NCBI RefSeq assembly: GCF_016424485.1 | Contig: NZ_JAELUP010000012.1 | Coordinates: forward strand, 29,583-93,582 | DNA length: 64,000 bases | Source: Paenibacillus roseus | GTDB taxonomy: Bacteria > Bacillota > Bacilli > Paenibacillales > Paenibacillaceae | Direction of reading: 5' to 3' | In this document: piece after piece, positions 18,253 through 27,051 of the stretch | Numbering within the stretch: position 1 is the stretch's first letter | Layout: each line of letters begins with the position of its first letter | Position numbers and translations under genes: made by a program | Notes under the pieces: model-generated | Databases searched by the model: none | What the model was told of the DNA's origin: nothing | What the model saw: only the letters and a program-made list of their open reading frames with translations

Positions 18253-19356
18253 TTGAGAGGATGGAAAGCTCTGAGCTGTCTCATTATGAGCGTGCTCTTT
18301 ATTGGAATTGCGAATCCGATTTCTGTTATCGGAGCAGCGGTTACATTCGCTGATGCGGGCCTGGAGGCCGCTGTGCGGGACGCGCTGCATAAGCCATCCG
18401 GAGCCATTTCCACGGAGGATCTCCAGGGACTGACGCAGCTCCAAGCCGCAGGCCGGGGAATACGCAATATCGCCGGACTCGAATATGCCGTGAACCTTCA
18501 ATCCTTGAACTTGTCAAATAATGAGATCAGCAATATTGCCAAGCTTGGTTCCCTGACCAGACTGGAAACCTTGATCCTGAACGGCAATCAGATCGCGTCA
18601 GCTGATGCGCTAGGTACCTTGATCTCCTTGAAGTCGTTATGGCTGACAAACAATCGGCTAACGAGTGTGAGCGCGCTAAGTACGCTGACCCAGCTTCGGC
18701 ACTTGTACGCTGCCGGCAATCAGATCGGCAGTTTGACAGGACTTGGTACGCTGACCCGGCTTCAGGAGCTGAATCTGGCATCCAATGCCATCCAGGATGT
18801 CTCGCCGCTTCGGACATTGACGGCACTGCAATCGCTCAATCTGGAGGGAAATAAAATTGCCGGTGTTACGGGCCTGGAGCAGCTTGGACAATTGCAGAAG
18901 CTGTCGCTTGCCTTCAACCCCGTGAGCCGGCTGGAGCCGATTGCCGGACTCGCTCAGTTGGATTATCTCCATCAGCGAGGATATGCGGTATCGGCTTCAT
19001 CCCGGCAACTGATGCGGGACCTGGAGAGCCGTGGCGGGATCGTCGATTACGTGCTGGTCATCCCGACAGGGACGTATGTTTATGATGTGAATCAAGATGG
19101 TGTCGCTAATCCGAACGACATCAACGATATCATTAATTTTTACTTGAACATCAACAGTATGAAGACCAAACATCCGGAATGGAAACTTCGAGGTAACGAA
19201 ATCGATCCTGAGCAGCTCAATCAAACCGCGTATCTCTATGATGTCAATCGGGACGGTACGGCGAATGCGAACGACATCAATGATGCGATAAATTTCTATT
19301 TGAATGTGAACGGGATGAAAACGAAGCATCCCGAATTTAAAGTGGTTGTGCCATAA
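18253..19356 (+). CDS. Secreted leucine-rich-repeat protein with duplicated EF-hand (dockerin-like) tail
   Basis: A 367-residue exported protein. After a signal peptide (~1-28) come a short helical cap and about eight 22-residue bacterial LRRs (~70-250; LQSLNLSNNEIS and similar). The tail has two near-identical calcium-loop units, DVNQDGVANPND and DVNRDGTANAND, each followed by INxxINFYLNxN and MKTKHPE. The repeat period is 52 residues, much longer than in canonical dockerins, so this is dockerin-like rather than a clear dockerin. The TTG at 18253 is the likely start (purine-rich AGGAAGGGGGAAG upstream; it gives a basic N-terminus). It sits between the oxidase pair and the cohesin protein at 19379, so it may be a complex component. 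Confidence 0.75.
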   Translation: MRGWKALSCLIMSVLFIGIANPISVIGAAVTFADAGLEAAVRDALHKPSGAISTEDLQGLTQLQAAGRGIRNIAGLEYAVNLQSLNLSNNEISNIAKLGSLTRLETLILNGNQIASADALGTLISLKSLWLTNNRLTSVSALSTLTQLRHLYAAGNQIGSLTGLGTLTRLQELNLASNAIQDVSPLRTLTALQSLNLEGNKIAGVTGLEQLGQLQKLSLAFNPVSRLEPIAGLAQLDYLHQRGYAVSASSRQLMRDLESRGGIVDYVLVIPTGTYVYDVNQDGVANPNDINDIINFYLNINSMKTKHPEWKLRGNEIDPEQLNQTAYLYDVNRDGTANANDINDAINFYLNVNGMKTKHPEFKVVVP

Positions 19357-19378
19357 TTTCTAGGGAGGGAGAGAAACT

Positions 19379-21037
19379 ATGCATCATTTCGGGAAAACAG
19401 CAATGTGGTCGTTCGTACTCTTCTTGTTCGCGGTGCATCTGGCATCAGCCGCTTCGCAATCCTTGACGGACCCCAACGGTACTTTGCTCATTGAAGGAAC
19501 CCGTGAGGGTGATCAAATCAAGTTGTCTTTCTCATACGATAAACTGATTAAGGACTTTACCGGATTTAACCTGGAAATTCAGGCGCCAGACGCGTTGGAT
19601 GCTGCGAGCGGAAAGTTCCGTTCGGATAACATGGCTATCCAATTCAGCAGTGCAGACAATTATGACACGGTGGATCAACTATACAAACTGATCATCTTAA
19701 GTCCTTCGCTTACGTCGAATCCGCAGGGGAAGAGCGGGAAGCTTGGGGAGATTACATTTAAGCTTCAAGAGGGAAAGAACCCCGATGACCTGATCTTCCA
19801 GTTCCCGGTCATCCGGGTATATGGCGGGGGCGAGCAATTGATTCTGAAGGAGAACGAGACCTTCTCGCTTGTCGGGCCCGATACAACAAAGCCTGTAGTT
19901 GAGGCGCAGCCAGCCGGAGGTACCTACTCTGCTCCGCAAACGGTTACCCTGAAAATAACGGATAACGACCCGTTGGCAGCCATTCACTATACGTTGGACG
20001 GCTCGGAGCCGCAGGACTCATCGCCGACATACGCGGAGCCGATCACGATAGCTTCGGACACGGTCCTGAGATTTATCGGGATTGATCGTGCGGGGAATCG
20101 GAGTGAAGTCGTCACGGAACGTTACATTATTCAAGTAACGCGCCCGGAAGTGACGGCTGTGACGATCAAGGATGAGCGTACCGTGACGGTGGCATTCAAC
20201 AAGGCTGTCGCCGGCGAGACAGCGAGCTTGGAAGGCGAGCATTTCCGTGTGTCTCCGCAAAATGATCCGTCGGCGGTTGTCCAGGTGACAGCGATCACTT
20301 TGAATCAGGATCAGACTGCAGCGGATATTACGCTGGCATCCGCGCTGAGAAAGGATCAGATCTACCAACTGACCGTCCAGGGCGTCAAGGACCAGTCGAA
20401 TCAGACGATGGCAGCGCCTTATACGACCTTCATCCAACTGCCATCTGCCGGTGAGCTTGCCCTGTTGATTGAGAAGCAGGCCGAGATCGTTGAGCCGGGG
20501 GAAACCTTCACCTTGGTCCTCAAGGCCGAAGCAGAGGGATTTAACGGGTTTGACTTGTATGTAGGTTATAACACTGAACTGGTAGAACTTGTAGGCGAGC
20601 CTAAATTGCATCGTGATTTTAGCGGTGAAGGCAATGGTTCTTCTCTTTCCTTCACAAATCAGAACGGCAAGCTGCGGCTGACCGGTACACAAGGCGGAGC
20701 CCAGCAACTGAGCGGCAAGAAGGGGCTGGTGGAACTGACCTTCAAAGCCAAGCTGGCCATCGATGGACTGGCGCGCTTTACCATCGATGAGGGTTCGGAG
20801 GTTCGTCTTTCCAATGGCGGCGCCATCGAGCTGTCGGAGGAAGTTCGGAGCAGTGTCGCCATCTCCAACCCGGATATTAATGGAGACGGGTTAACTGTGA
20901 GTGATCTCGTCCGCGTAGCCAGAGCCAATGGGAAAACATCGGCCGACAGCGGCTATGACGCCAGGCTGGATATGAATAAGGATGGGGTTATCGATGCTGT
21001 GGATGTGGCCTATGTAGCCAACAAGCTATTGAAGTAG
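19379..21037 (+). CDS. Secreted double-cohesin / dockerin adaptor-like protein
   Basis: A 552-residue exported protein. Domains: signal (~1-22); first cohesin-like module (~26-165); chitobiase-C-terminal-like Ig domain (~175-257, near-identical in style to the one in the oxidase B subunit); SbsA-type Ig-like domain (~258-355); second cohesin-like module (~358-490, with GFDLYVGYNTELVELVG); and a dockerin (~495-552). The second dockerin loop DMNKDGVIDAVD is complete, but the first, DINGDGLTVSD, is one residue short. Two cohesins plus a dockerin is the layout of an adaptor scaffoldin, able to bridge the SLH anchor to further subunits. That role is inferred. Confidence 0.8.
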   Translation: MHHFGKTAMWSFVLFLFAVHLASAASQSLTDPNGTLLIEGTREGDQIKLSFSYDKLIKDFTGFNLEIQAPDALDAASGKFRSDNMAIQFSSADNYDTVDQLYKLIILSPSLTSNPQGKSGKLGEITFKLQEGKNPDDLIFQFPVIRVYGGGEQLILKENETFSLVGPDTTKPVVEAQPAGGTYSAPQTVTLKITDNDPLAAIHYTLDGSEPQDSSPTYAEPITIASDTVLRFIGIDRAGNRSEVVTERYIIQVTRPEVTAVTIKDERTVTVAFNKAVAGETASLEGEHFRVSPQNDPSAVVQVTAITLNQDQTAADITLASALRKDQIYQLTVQGVKDQSNQTMAAPYTTFIQLPSAGELALLIEKQAEIVEPGETFTLVLKAEAEGFNGFDLYVGYNTELVELVGEPKLHRDFSGEGNGSSLSFTNQNGKLRLTGTQGGAQQLSGKKGLVELTFKAKLAIDGLARFTIDEGSEVRLSNGGAIELSEEVRSSVAISNPDINGDGLTVSDLVRVARANGKTSADSGYDARLDMNKDGVIDAVDVAYVANKLLK

Positions 21038-21132
21038 CCGTCGTCGTCCCGTTCTAGAAGAGGGCATATGCGAGCGAATGTAAGCGAACGTAAGCGGAAA
21101 ACAACAGAGAATGCTGCTCGGAAGGAGAAAGG

Positions 21133-21795
21133 ATGGAAATGCGAAAAGCGCCTGAAGGGTCGAAAAGCTCGAGAACGCAGAAGATGGAGAAAGGGACAGG
21201 AGCTGGGAAAAAAGAAAGCTGGACCAGCGCTGAGCCTCCCCGGCAATCGGGAATATCGTCCAGGGGCAAGTGGCTGATTACCGGCAGCTTAACACTGCTG
21301 CTCTTTCTGACCGTCGTCCTCGTGCTTTGGGGTTGGCTAGAATGGCCCCTCAGTCCGGCCACGGCCGAGCAGCAGTCTTCCAGCCCTTATGAGCTGACCG
21401 GGACCGGCAAGGAAGTGATAGACAAGCTAAAGGCGCTGATTGATGGCGAGGAGCCGAGCTTTGTTTATTACTACAAACCTGGGTGCAAGCTTTGCCAGCG
21501 GATGGAGCCGATTATTTTTTCGGCTGCGGAAGAGAGGGGCCTGACCGTGCATCGCGTCAATCTGGCGAACAACAGAGGGGCGATGCAGCTTCGCAACAGC
21601 AAGGGAGTGCCGCTCGTCGATTTCTACAAGGAGCTTCCGGCTGTAGCTTACTACAGTAAGGGTTGGCTAATCGCCTGGACAGAAGGCGAGAAGCCGAAGT
21701 CCGTCTACGATGAGTTTTACGATCATCTGAGTTTGGGTGAAGACCATGGAAGCCATGAAGATCACGAAGAGGACCAAGAGCATTCCCATAAGTAG
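21133..21795 (+). CDS. Membrane-anchored thioredoxin-like protein with His-rich tail
   Basis: A 220-residue protein with a basic cytoplasmic N-terminus (~1-48), one membrane segment (~50-72, WLITGSLTLLLFLTVVLVLW) and an extracellular thioredoxin-like domain (~90-195). The redox motif is CKLC (in YKPGCKLCQRMEP), and a cis-proline-type GVPLVDF stretch follows. The last ~20 residues are Asp/Glu/His-rich with five or more histidines, suggesting metal binding. It follows the copper oxidase/cohesin cluster with an AAGGAG ribosome binding site. A role in copper loading or cysteine redox maintenance of the oxidases fits the context but is inference. Confidence 0.75.
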   Translation: MEMRKAPEGSKSSRTQKMEKGTGAGKKESWTSAEPPRQSGISSRGKWLITGSLTLLLFLTVVLVLWGWLEWPLSPATAEQQSSSPYELTGTGKEVIDKLKALIDGEEPSFVYYYKPGCKLCQRMEPIIFSAAEERGLTVHRVNLANNRGAMQLRNSKGVPLVDFYKELPAVAYYSKGWLIAWTEGEKPKSVYDEFYDHLSLGEDHGSHEDHEEDQEHSHK

Positions 21796-21894
21796 GAATT
21801 GAACAAGTTTCCAGGAACTTAACTTTATTGTCGTATTTCAAGAGCATGAAAATGTCACATCGCGAAATTGCACCCAGCGGGAATAAACGCTGGA

Positions 21895-21943
21895 ACAGGC
21901 TGCCGAGGGGATGATCGCCCAGAGGCAGCCTGTTTGTGTTGTT
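21895..21943 (+). terminator. Rho-independent terminator of the surface-complex cluster
   Basis: ACAGGCTGCC / GGCAGCCTGT is a 10-bp perfect stem followed by TTGTGTTGTT. It lies 100 bases after the thioredoxin-like gene and likely ends the cluster. Confidence 0.75.
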
Positions 21944-21973
21944 CGGGGGTGGGAGAGTCGCGGCCAAGTCGTG

Positions 21974-22028
21974 CCAAGCCAGCCCGTGCCAGGCATTTCT
22001 CGGCGCTGCCCAGCACGGGCTGGCTTGG
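21974..22028. other. 16-bp GC-rich inverted repeat
   Basis: CCAAGCCAGCCCGTGC and its exact reverse complement are separated by 23 bases, just after the cluster terminator and ~250 bases before the histidine kinase start. There is no T-run. It could be a second terminator-like structure, a leader element for the kinase gene, or a mobile-element scar. The rest of 21796-22276 shows no gene. Confidence 0.5.
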
Positions 22029-22276
22029 TTGGGCAGTGTGTGCCCGCAAGTGAGATAAGCCGAATTTTCCGGATTCTCGCGACAAGCAAATGTTTTAATT
22101 GTATAAAATTTCCATGATCGTTGTTAACTATTCGCAAGGACTTCCAATTGCTCGTTTCACCGAAGTTCGGTAAGATAGCGATAAGTAGCGGCAGGTCGCC
22201 CCAGGCAACCTACCGCTATATGCATGGGAGAGCAGCCTCCACCTGTGCAGAAGAACTTATAGAAGGAATGAATACC

Positions 22277-24049
22277 ATGTGGATCAAGAAGAGCTTGTTT
22301 GCCAAGCTATTATTAGGCATGTTAATCGCCTCGATTATACCGTTCTCGCTCTCCAATGTGGTATCGTATCGGACCACCTCGGAAGGCATTCGGCAGAAGA
22401 CGATCGAGCTGAACCTGAAGACGATGAGTCTTGCGCTCGACAACGTCAAACGCTATATGCATGAGCTGTCGCTTGACATGGTTGCCTATTACCAGGACAC
22501 CGGGCTTATGGACAATCTGCGCAAGACGGAGGTATCGGCTGCACTGCAATTCCAGATCCGTGAGCAACTCAATCAGCTGTACGGGAGCCGTGCCGAAATT
22601 CGTGCTGTCCGTTATATTAACACCCAGATCAATCAGACGATCATGCTGTACAACAATGCGCAGGTCGGCTCGCTCAGCAGCATCGCCGACACATTTGTGC
22701 CCAAGCACCACTCGCAATGGGATGATTCGAAGGAATTCGAAGTCGCTGAGCTCGGCAAAGAGCGGGTGCTTGTCATGCACAAGCCGCTTGTTGATTACCC
22801 GAAATCGACGGTGCTTGGGCTGACAACACTGTACATCGGAATCGATAAAATCGCTTCTGTGCTTGGGCCACTTGCGGAACCGTCATCTGGCGAGCAGACG
22901 TTTCTGTACGTGAAAGATAGCCAGAACCTGCTCTATGCAAGCGGAGGGGAGGATGCGCAGGAGATGGCTGCGGCTTCATTCGTGTATGAAACCGGTTCCT
23001 TCGAAGGAACGCTTCATGGGGAGCAGGGCATTTACATTTACTTGAAGGATACCCATAAGGAGCTGCCGCTGACGATTGCCAAGTTTGTGCCCATGGACCT
23101 CATCTACAAGTCGGCCAACCAGATGCTTAGCCGCGTGCTGGTTATCCAACTGCTCGGCCTGGGCTTTGTAATTGTATTGACCGCCATTTTGACATTTATC
23201 ATTATCAAGCCGATCCGGAGGCTTATACGGATGATCCGGCGCGTCGAATCCGGCAATTTCAATATGGAGCCGATGCATCACAATGTTGATGAGCTTGGCG
23301 TATTGGAGCATCGATTCCAGACGATGGTCCGCAATCTGGACGAGCTGGTCATCAAGGATTACCGCAACAAGCTGGAGGTGTCAACGGCACGGCTGAAAAT
23401 GCTGCAAGCCCAGATTAATCCGCATTTTCTGTACAATACGCTGCAGATGATCGGTACATTGGCCCTGCGCAAAGGTGTTGTTGAGGTAAACGACAAAATT
23501 ACCGAGCTGGGCTCGATTTTGCGCTACAGCATGGACCTGGAGACGGAAAATGTACCGCTAGGGCGCGAAATTCAGCAGATGGAGGATTATTTGTCCTTGC
23601 AGAAGAGTCGGTTTAATCATAGGCTGTCCTATACGATTTCCTGCCCGCCAGGGGCGCTGCCGTTACGCGTGCCGAAAATGATTTTACAGCCGCTCGTGGA
23701 GAATAGCGTCATTCACGGGTTCGAGAAGGGCAAAGGCAGCGGCGTGCTCCATATTGCAATCGAATGGTCAGAGGAGAAGCTGTATATCCGGGTGATCGAC
23801 AACGGAAAAGGCTTCGACCCGCAGACCGTGAGGCTGCTGAAGGAGGAGTATGCGAGTACGGAACCTTATCAGAAGCAGCATGGCATCGGTCTGATGAATG
23901 TGCTGCACCGGCTGCAGTTGTTGTATGGGACCGGTTTTGAGTGGGACATCAGAAGCATTCCTTACGAATCAACAGCCATATCGCTTGGCATCTCAACCGA
24001 TCTATTGACAACTGGAGGGGAACCTGATGAAAGTATTGATCGTCGATGA
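22277..24049 (+). CDS. Sensor histidine kinase, YesM/LytS type
   Basis: A 590-residue membrane kinase. A first membrane segment (~8-30), an extracellular sensing region (~31-285), a second membrane segment (~290-312) and a HAMP linker precede a His_kinase domain with QINPHFLYNTLQMIG (phospho-acceptor His383) and an ATPase domain with VENSVIHGF and NGKGFD. It pairs with the response regulator whose gene overlaps its end by 23 bases. YesM-type kinases typically sense sugars outside the cell and drive a neighbouring ABC transporter, here the one at 25692. The ATG at 22277 is taken because AGAAGGA lies 9 bases upstream and the membrane segment follows directly. Confidence 0.9.
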   Translation: MWIKKSLFAKLLLGMLIASIIPFSLSNVVSYRTTSEGIRQKTIELNLKTMSLALDNVKRYMHELSLDMVAYYQDTGLMDNLRKTEVSAALQFQIREQLNQLYGSRAEIRAVRYINTQINQTIMLYNNAQVGSLSSIADTFVPKHHSQWDDSKEFEVAELGKERVLVMHKPLVDYPKSTVLGLTTLYIGIDKIASVLGPLAEPSSGEQTFLYVKDSQNLLYASGGEDAQEMAAASFVYETGSFEGTLHGEQGIYIYLKDTHKELPLTIAKFVPMDLIYKSANQMLSRVLVIQLLGLGFVIVLTAILTFIIIKPIRRLIRMIRRVESGNFNMEPMHHNVDELGVLEHRFQTMVRNLDELVIKDYRNKLEVSTARLKMLQAQINPHFLYNTLQMIGTLALRKGVVEVNDKITELGSILRYSMDLETENVPLGREIQQMEDYLSLQKSRFNHRLSYTISCPPGALPLRVPKMILQPLVENSVIHGFEKGKGSGVLHIAIEWSEEKLYIRVIDNGKGFDPQTVRLLKEEYASTEPYQKQHGIGLMNVLHRLQLLYGTGFEWDIRSIPYESTAISLGISTDLLTTGGEPDESIDRR

Positions 24050-25586
24050 TGAAGAGCATGTACGTGAAGCTATTATGCTGATGGTTGATTGGGAAAGCTT
24101 TGGCGTGAAGGAAGTGTTGTTTGGCAAGGACGGCGCTGAGGCGCTGAAACTAATCGCCCGGCATGAGCCAGCCGTACTCATCTGCGATATGAATATGCCT
24201 GGTGTGGACGGGGCAGAATTGCTGCATACGCTGCGGGAGCAGGATGGAGATACGCAAGTGATCGTCGCCAGCGGGTATGATCATTTCGCCTATACGCGAG
24301 CCGCCTTGCTGGCCAAGGGAATCGATTATTTGCTGAAGCCGCTGCGCAAGCGCGATCTGGAGCTTGCGCTGGAGCAGGCGATCACAGCCTGGCAGACCCG
24401 CAGGTCCCATCTGGAGAAGGAGATCGAGACCGGCTTCAAGCTGCGCATGGCCGATGCGCTGATGGATGAACATAAGCTGGCCGGCTACTTCAAAGGGGAG
24501 ACGGCGTTCAGCGAGGATATCCGGCGAGTCTTTGCACGGCGCGGGTTGCCGCTGGAGCGGGTGCGAACCGCATTAATTTTGCCTTGCAATCGGGCACAAG
24601 TCTTTATGCGGTTTAAAGGAGATATGGAACTGTTCGTATTTTCGCTGAACAATATTGCCCATGAAATTTTACGCCATTACGGTGCACATTACTTCTGCCG
24701 GCTGGATGAGTACCAATGGCTGCTGCTGACCGCTGCGGATGCAAGCTATGCCGGGAGCCCGCATGGCTACTATATCGATAAAGTGATGGCAGCCTGGGAA
24801 GCCACGCTCGGCCTGAAGGTGCTGACCGGCCTCAATCAGGGCGAAACCGGCATCGAAGGCTTGCCGCAAGCCATTATCGGCGCGCGCGCAGCGCTGCTCG
24901 ATCGCGATCTGTTCCAAGAGCGCAGCATAGACAATAAGGAACAGGCCGCGCCGCTAAGGCTGAAGGATCAGCAACTGATGTTTGAGGTGGCGCTGAAGAA
25001 GAAGGAGAAGCGGGCGGCAGCCGGCGCAGTACAGGCATTTGCAGCCCGGCTGCGCGAGCGGGGGCGCTTGCGGCTCAAGGAGTTGCAAGGCTACACGCTG
25101 GAAGCGAACGCCATGCTTGAGAAGCTTGGCGGGACGGCGATGCCGGAGCTGCAGGCTGAGAACAAGCTGATGCCGCAATGGATCGGTGACTTTGAGGAAT
25201 GGGAGCGGCTGCTCATCAAGCTGTGGGAGGACATGATTGAAGAGCAGGACGATGTGCGTGGCGGCCGGGGCATCGATGATGTGTACAACTATATCACCGA
25301 TCATTTCCAGGAAGATATCTCGCTGACGACGCTGGCGGAGAAGTTCAGCTTCAATCCGCACTATATTTCGCGCAAATTCAAGGAAATGTACAATACGTCA
25401 GTCATTACTTACTTGACCGCGCTGCGCATGAGTAAGGCTAAAATGCTGCTGGCCCATACGACGATGAACGTTTCGGAGCTGGCCAATATGCTCGGTTATG
25501 CGGATGAAAATTATTTTAGCAAAGTATTTAAAAAGCAACTGGGCGTCTCTCCCCTGCAGTACCGCAAGGAACAGGCCGGCAAGTAA
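24027..25586 (+). CDS. Response regulator, YesN type with AraC DNA-binding domain
   Basis: A 519-residue regulator. The receiver domain (~1-125) has the acidic pair D7/D8, phospho-acceptor Asp54 (LICDMNMPG) and a conserved Lys in LLKPL. A long middle region of unknown fold (~130-405) links to two AraC/XylS helix-turn-helices (~415-515; ISLTTLAEKFSFNPHYISRKF and the signature ending DENYFSKVFKKQLG). It is encoded in an overlap with the kinase gene and expected to activate the sugar ABC operon that follows 100 bases downstream. Confidence 0.92.
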   Translation: MKVLIVDDEEHVREAIMLMVDWESFGVKEVLFGKDGAEALKLIARHEPAVLICDMNMPGVDGAELLHTLREQDGDTQVIVASGYDHFAYTRAALLAKGIDYLLKPLRKRDLELALEQAITAWQTRRSHLEKEIETGFKLRMADALMDEHKLAGYFKGETAFSEDIRRVFARRGLPLERVRTALILPCNRAQVFMRFKGDMELFVFSLNNIAHEILRHYGAHYFCRLDEYQWLLLTAADASYAGSPHGYYIDKVMAAWEATLGLKVLTGLNQGETGIEGLPQAIIGARAALLDRDLFQERSIDNKEQAAPLRLKDQQLMFEVALKKKEKRAAAGAVQAFAARLRERGRLRLKELQGYTLEANAMLEKLGGTAMPELQAENKLMPQWIGDFEEWERLLIKLWEDMIEEQDDVRGGRGIDDVYNYITDHFQEDISLTTLAEKFSFNPHYISRKFKEMYNTSVITYLTALRMSKAKMLLAHTTMNVSELANMLGYADENYFSKVFKKQLGVSPLQYRKEQAGK

Positions 25587-25691
25587 CCAAGTCACGATTT
25601 TACCCTTTTAGGTTAAAAAATTATCTTCTTGGCGCATGGGGAAATCGGTAGACTTATAGCTGTAAGGAAAACTTGTTATGGGGGAATGGGC

Positions 25692-26966
25692 ATGAAAAAG
25701 TGGTTTTCAAGTGCAATCGTATTCACAGTCCTTGCTGTATTAGTGGCAGGTTGCGCTGGCGGCAATACGAAGAGCGGCACGAGTGAATCGGTGGATGCAA
25801 ATAAAGGAGAAAAGAAGCCGGTCATTAAAATTTTGCAAAACAAGATTGAAATTACGGATAAGGTAAAGGCGATGGTGGCGGACTATAACGCTTACAATCC
25901 GGATGTTGTTGTCGAGGTGCAGGTCGTAAAGGACTATTTGACCATGCTCAAGACCCGTTTCGCTTCCGGAGATGCGCCGGATATTTTCACAACAGCAGGC
26001 TATAACCCGATGGCATCCTGGTCCGACAAGCTGGTTGATTTGTCCAACGAGCCATGGATGGGCAGCGTATCCCCGCTTACGATCGAGGGCATGACGATGA
26101 ACGGGCAGAAAATGGGCTTCCCGCTGGCATTCGAAGGGTTCGGCGTCGTGTATAACAAGGATCTGTTTGCACAAGCAGGCATCGACACGCCGCCAACGAC
26201 GTTCTCCGAGCTGAAAGCAGCAGCAGAGAAGCTGAAGGCTGCAGGCATCAAGCCGTATAAAGAGGCGTATCAGGAAGGCTTCCCGCTGTACCATATTTTG
26301 AACCTCGGATTCGCCTATGAGCAAGATCCGCTTGCTACCCTGGCGAAGCTGGAAAAGCAAGAGATGAAGCTTGCCGACCTGCCGTTTCTAAACAATGTGT
26401 TCGATGTGCTGGATCTGGGCATGAAATATGGCGAAGGCCAGGAATCGCTGGGCGTAAGCTATGACAGCCAGGTATCCGACTTTGCGACAGGCAAAATCGC
26501 GATGATCAACAACGGCGTCTGGACAATCGACCCGATCACCAAAGTGAATGCGGACATTAACATCGGCATGTTTGCACTGCCATTGACCGACAATGCAGAA
26601 GAAACGAAAATGCCGATTTCTGTACCGGGCTACTACGTAATCAATAAGGATTCCAAGCATGTGGAGGAAAGCAAGAAGTTTTTGAGCTGGCTGCATGAAA
26701 ACGGTGAGAAGTATTTGGTGGATTCCTTCAAGTTCTTCCCGGCGTTTACGGACATAAAGGCTACAGATGACCTCGGCCCATTGGCAAAAGACATGGCTGC
26801 TTACGTCGAGAGCGGCAAAGGGATTACCTGGACGCAAAGCGCTTGGCCGGTAGGCTACCGTGAGGACACGGTGAAACGGATTCAGGCATATATCGGCGGA
26901 CAAGGGGATCGTGAGCAGACGATTGCTGAATTGCAGAAGGACTGGGACAACCGCGTTAATAAATAA
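25692..26966 (+). CDS. Sugar-binding lipoprotein of ABC transporter (family 1)
   Basis: A 424-residue extracellular solute-binding protein. The signal ends in a lipobox (LVAGC, Cys ~21), then comes a type-1 sugar-binding fold with MLKTRFASGDAPDIF, FEGFGVVYNKDLF and MINNGVWTI. The ATG at 25692 is preferred over the longer frame because GGGGGA lies 6 bases upstream and a basic N-terminus (MKKW) follows. It is the first gene of a transporter with two MalF/MalG-type permeases and sits directly after the YesMN-type pair. No ATPase gene is nearby; such systems usually share a common MsmX-like ATPase. The substrate is unknown. Confidence 0.9.
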   Translation: MKKWFSSAIVFTVLAVLVAGCAGGNTKSGTSESVDANKGEKKPVIKILQNKIEITDKVKAMVADYNAYNPDVVVEVQVVKDYLTMLKTRFASGDAPDIFTTAGYNPMASWSDKLVDLSNEPWMGSVSPLTIEGMTMNGQKMGFPLAFEGFGVVYNKDLFAQAGIDTPPTTFSELKAAAEKLKAAGIKPYKEAYQEGFPLYHILNLGFAYEQDPLATLAKLEKQEMKLADLPFLNNVFDVLDLGMKYGEGQESLGVSYDSQVSDFATGKIAMINNGVWTIDPITKVNADINIGMFALPLTDNAEETKMPISVPGYYVINKDSKHVEESKKFLSWLHENGEKYLVDSFKFFPAFTDIKATDDLGPLAKDMAAYVESGKGITWTQSAWPVGYREDTVKRIQAYIGGQGDREQTIAELQKDWDNRVNK

Positions 26967-26972
26967 TACGCA

Positions 26973-27010
26973 CAACGGGCTCCTATCAAGCATCACTCAG
27001 GGGCCCGTTG
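26973..27010 (+). terminator. Attenuator between binding-protein and permease genes
   Basis: CAACGGGC / GCCCGTTG form an 8-bp GC-rich stem, flanked by CCTTTAT, in the 85-base gap after the binding-protein gene. Partial termination here would yield more binding protein than permease, as is common in such operons. Confidence 0.6.
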
Positions 27011-27051
27011 CCTTTATACTGTACGTGCAAGCTGGAAAGGAGTTGAGAACG

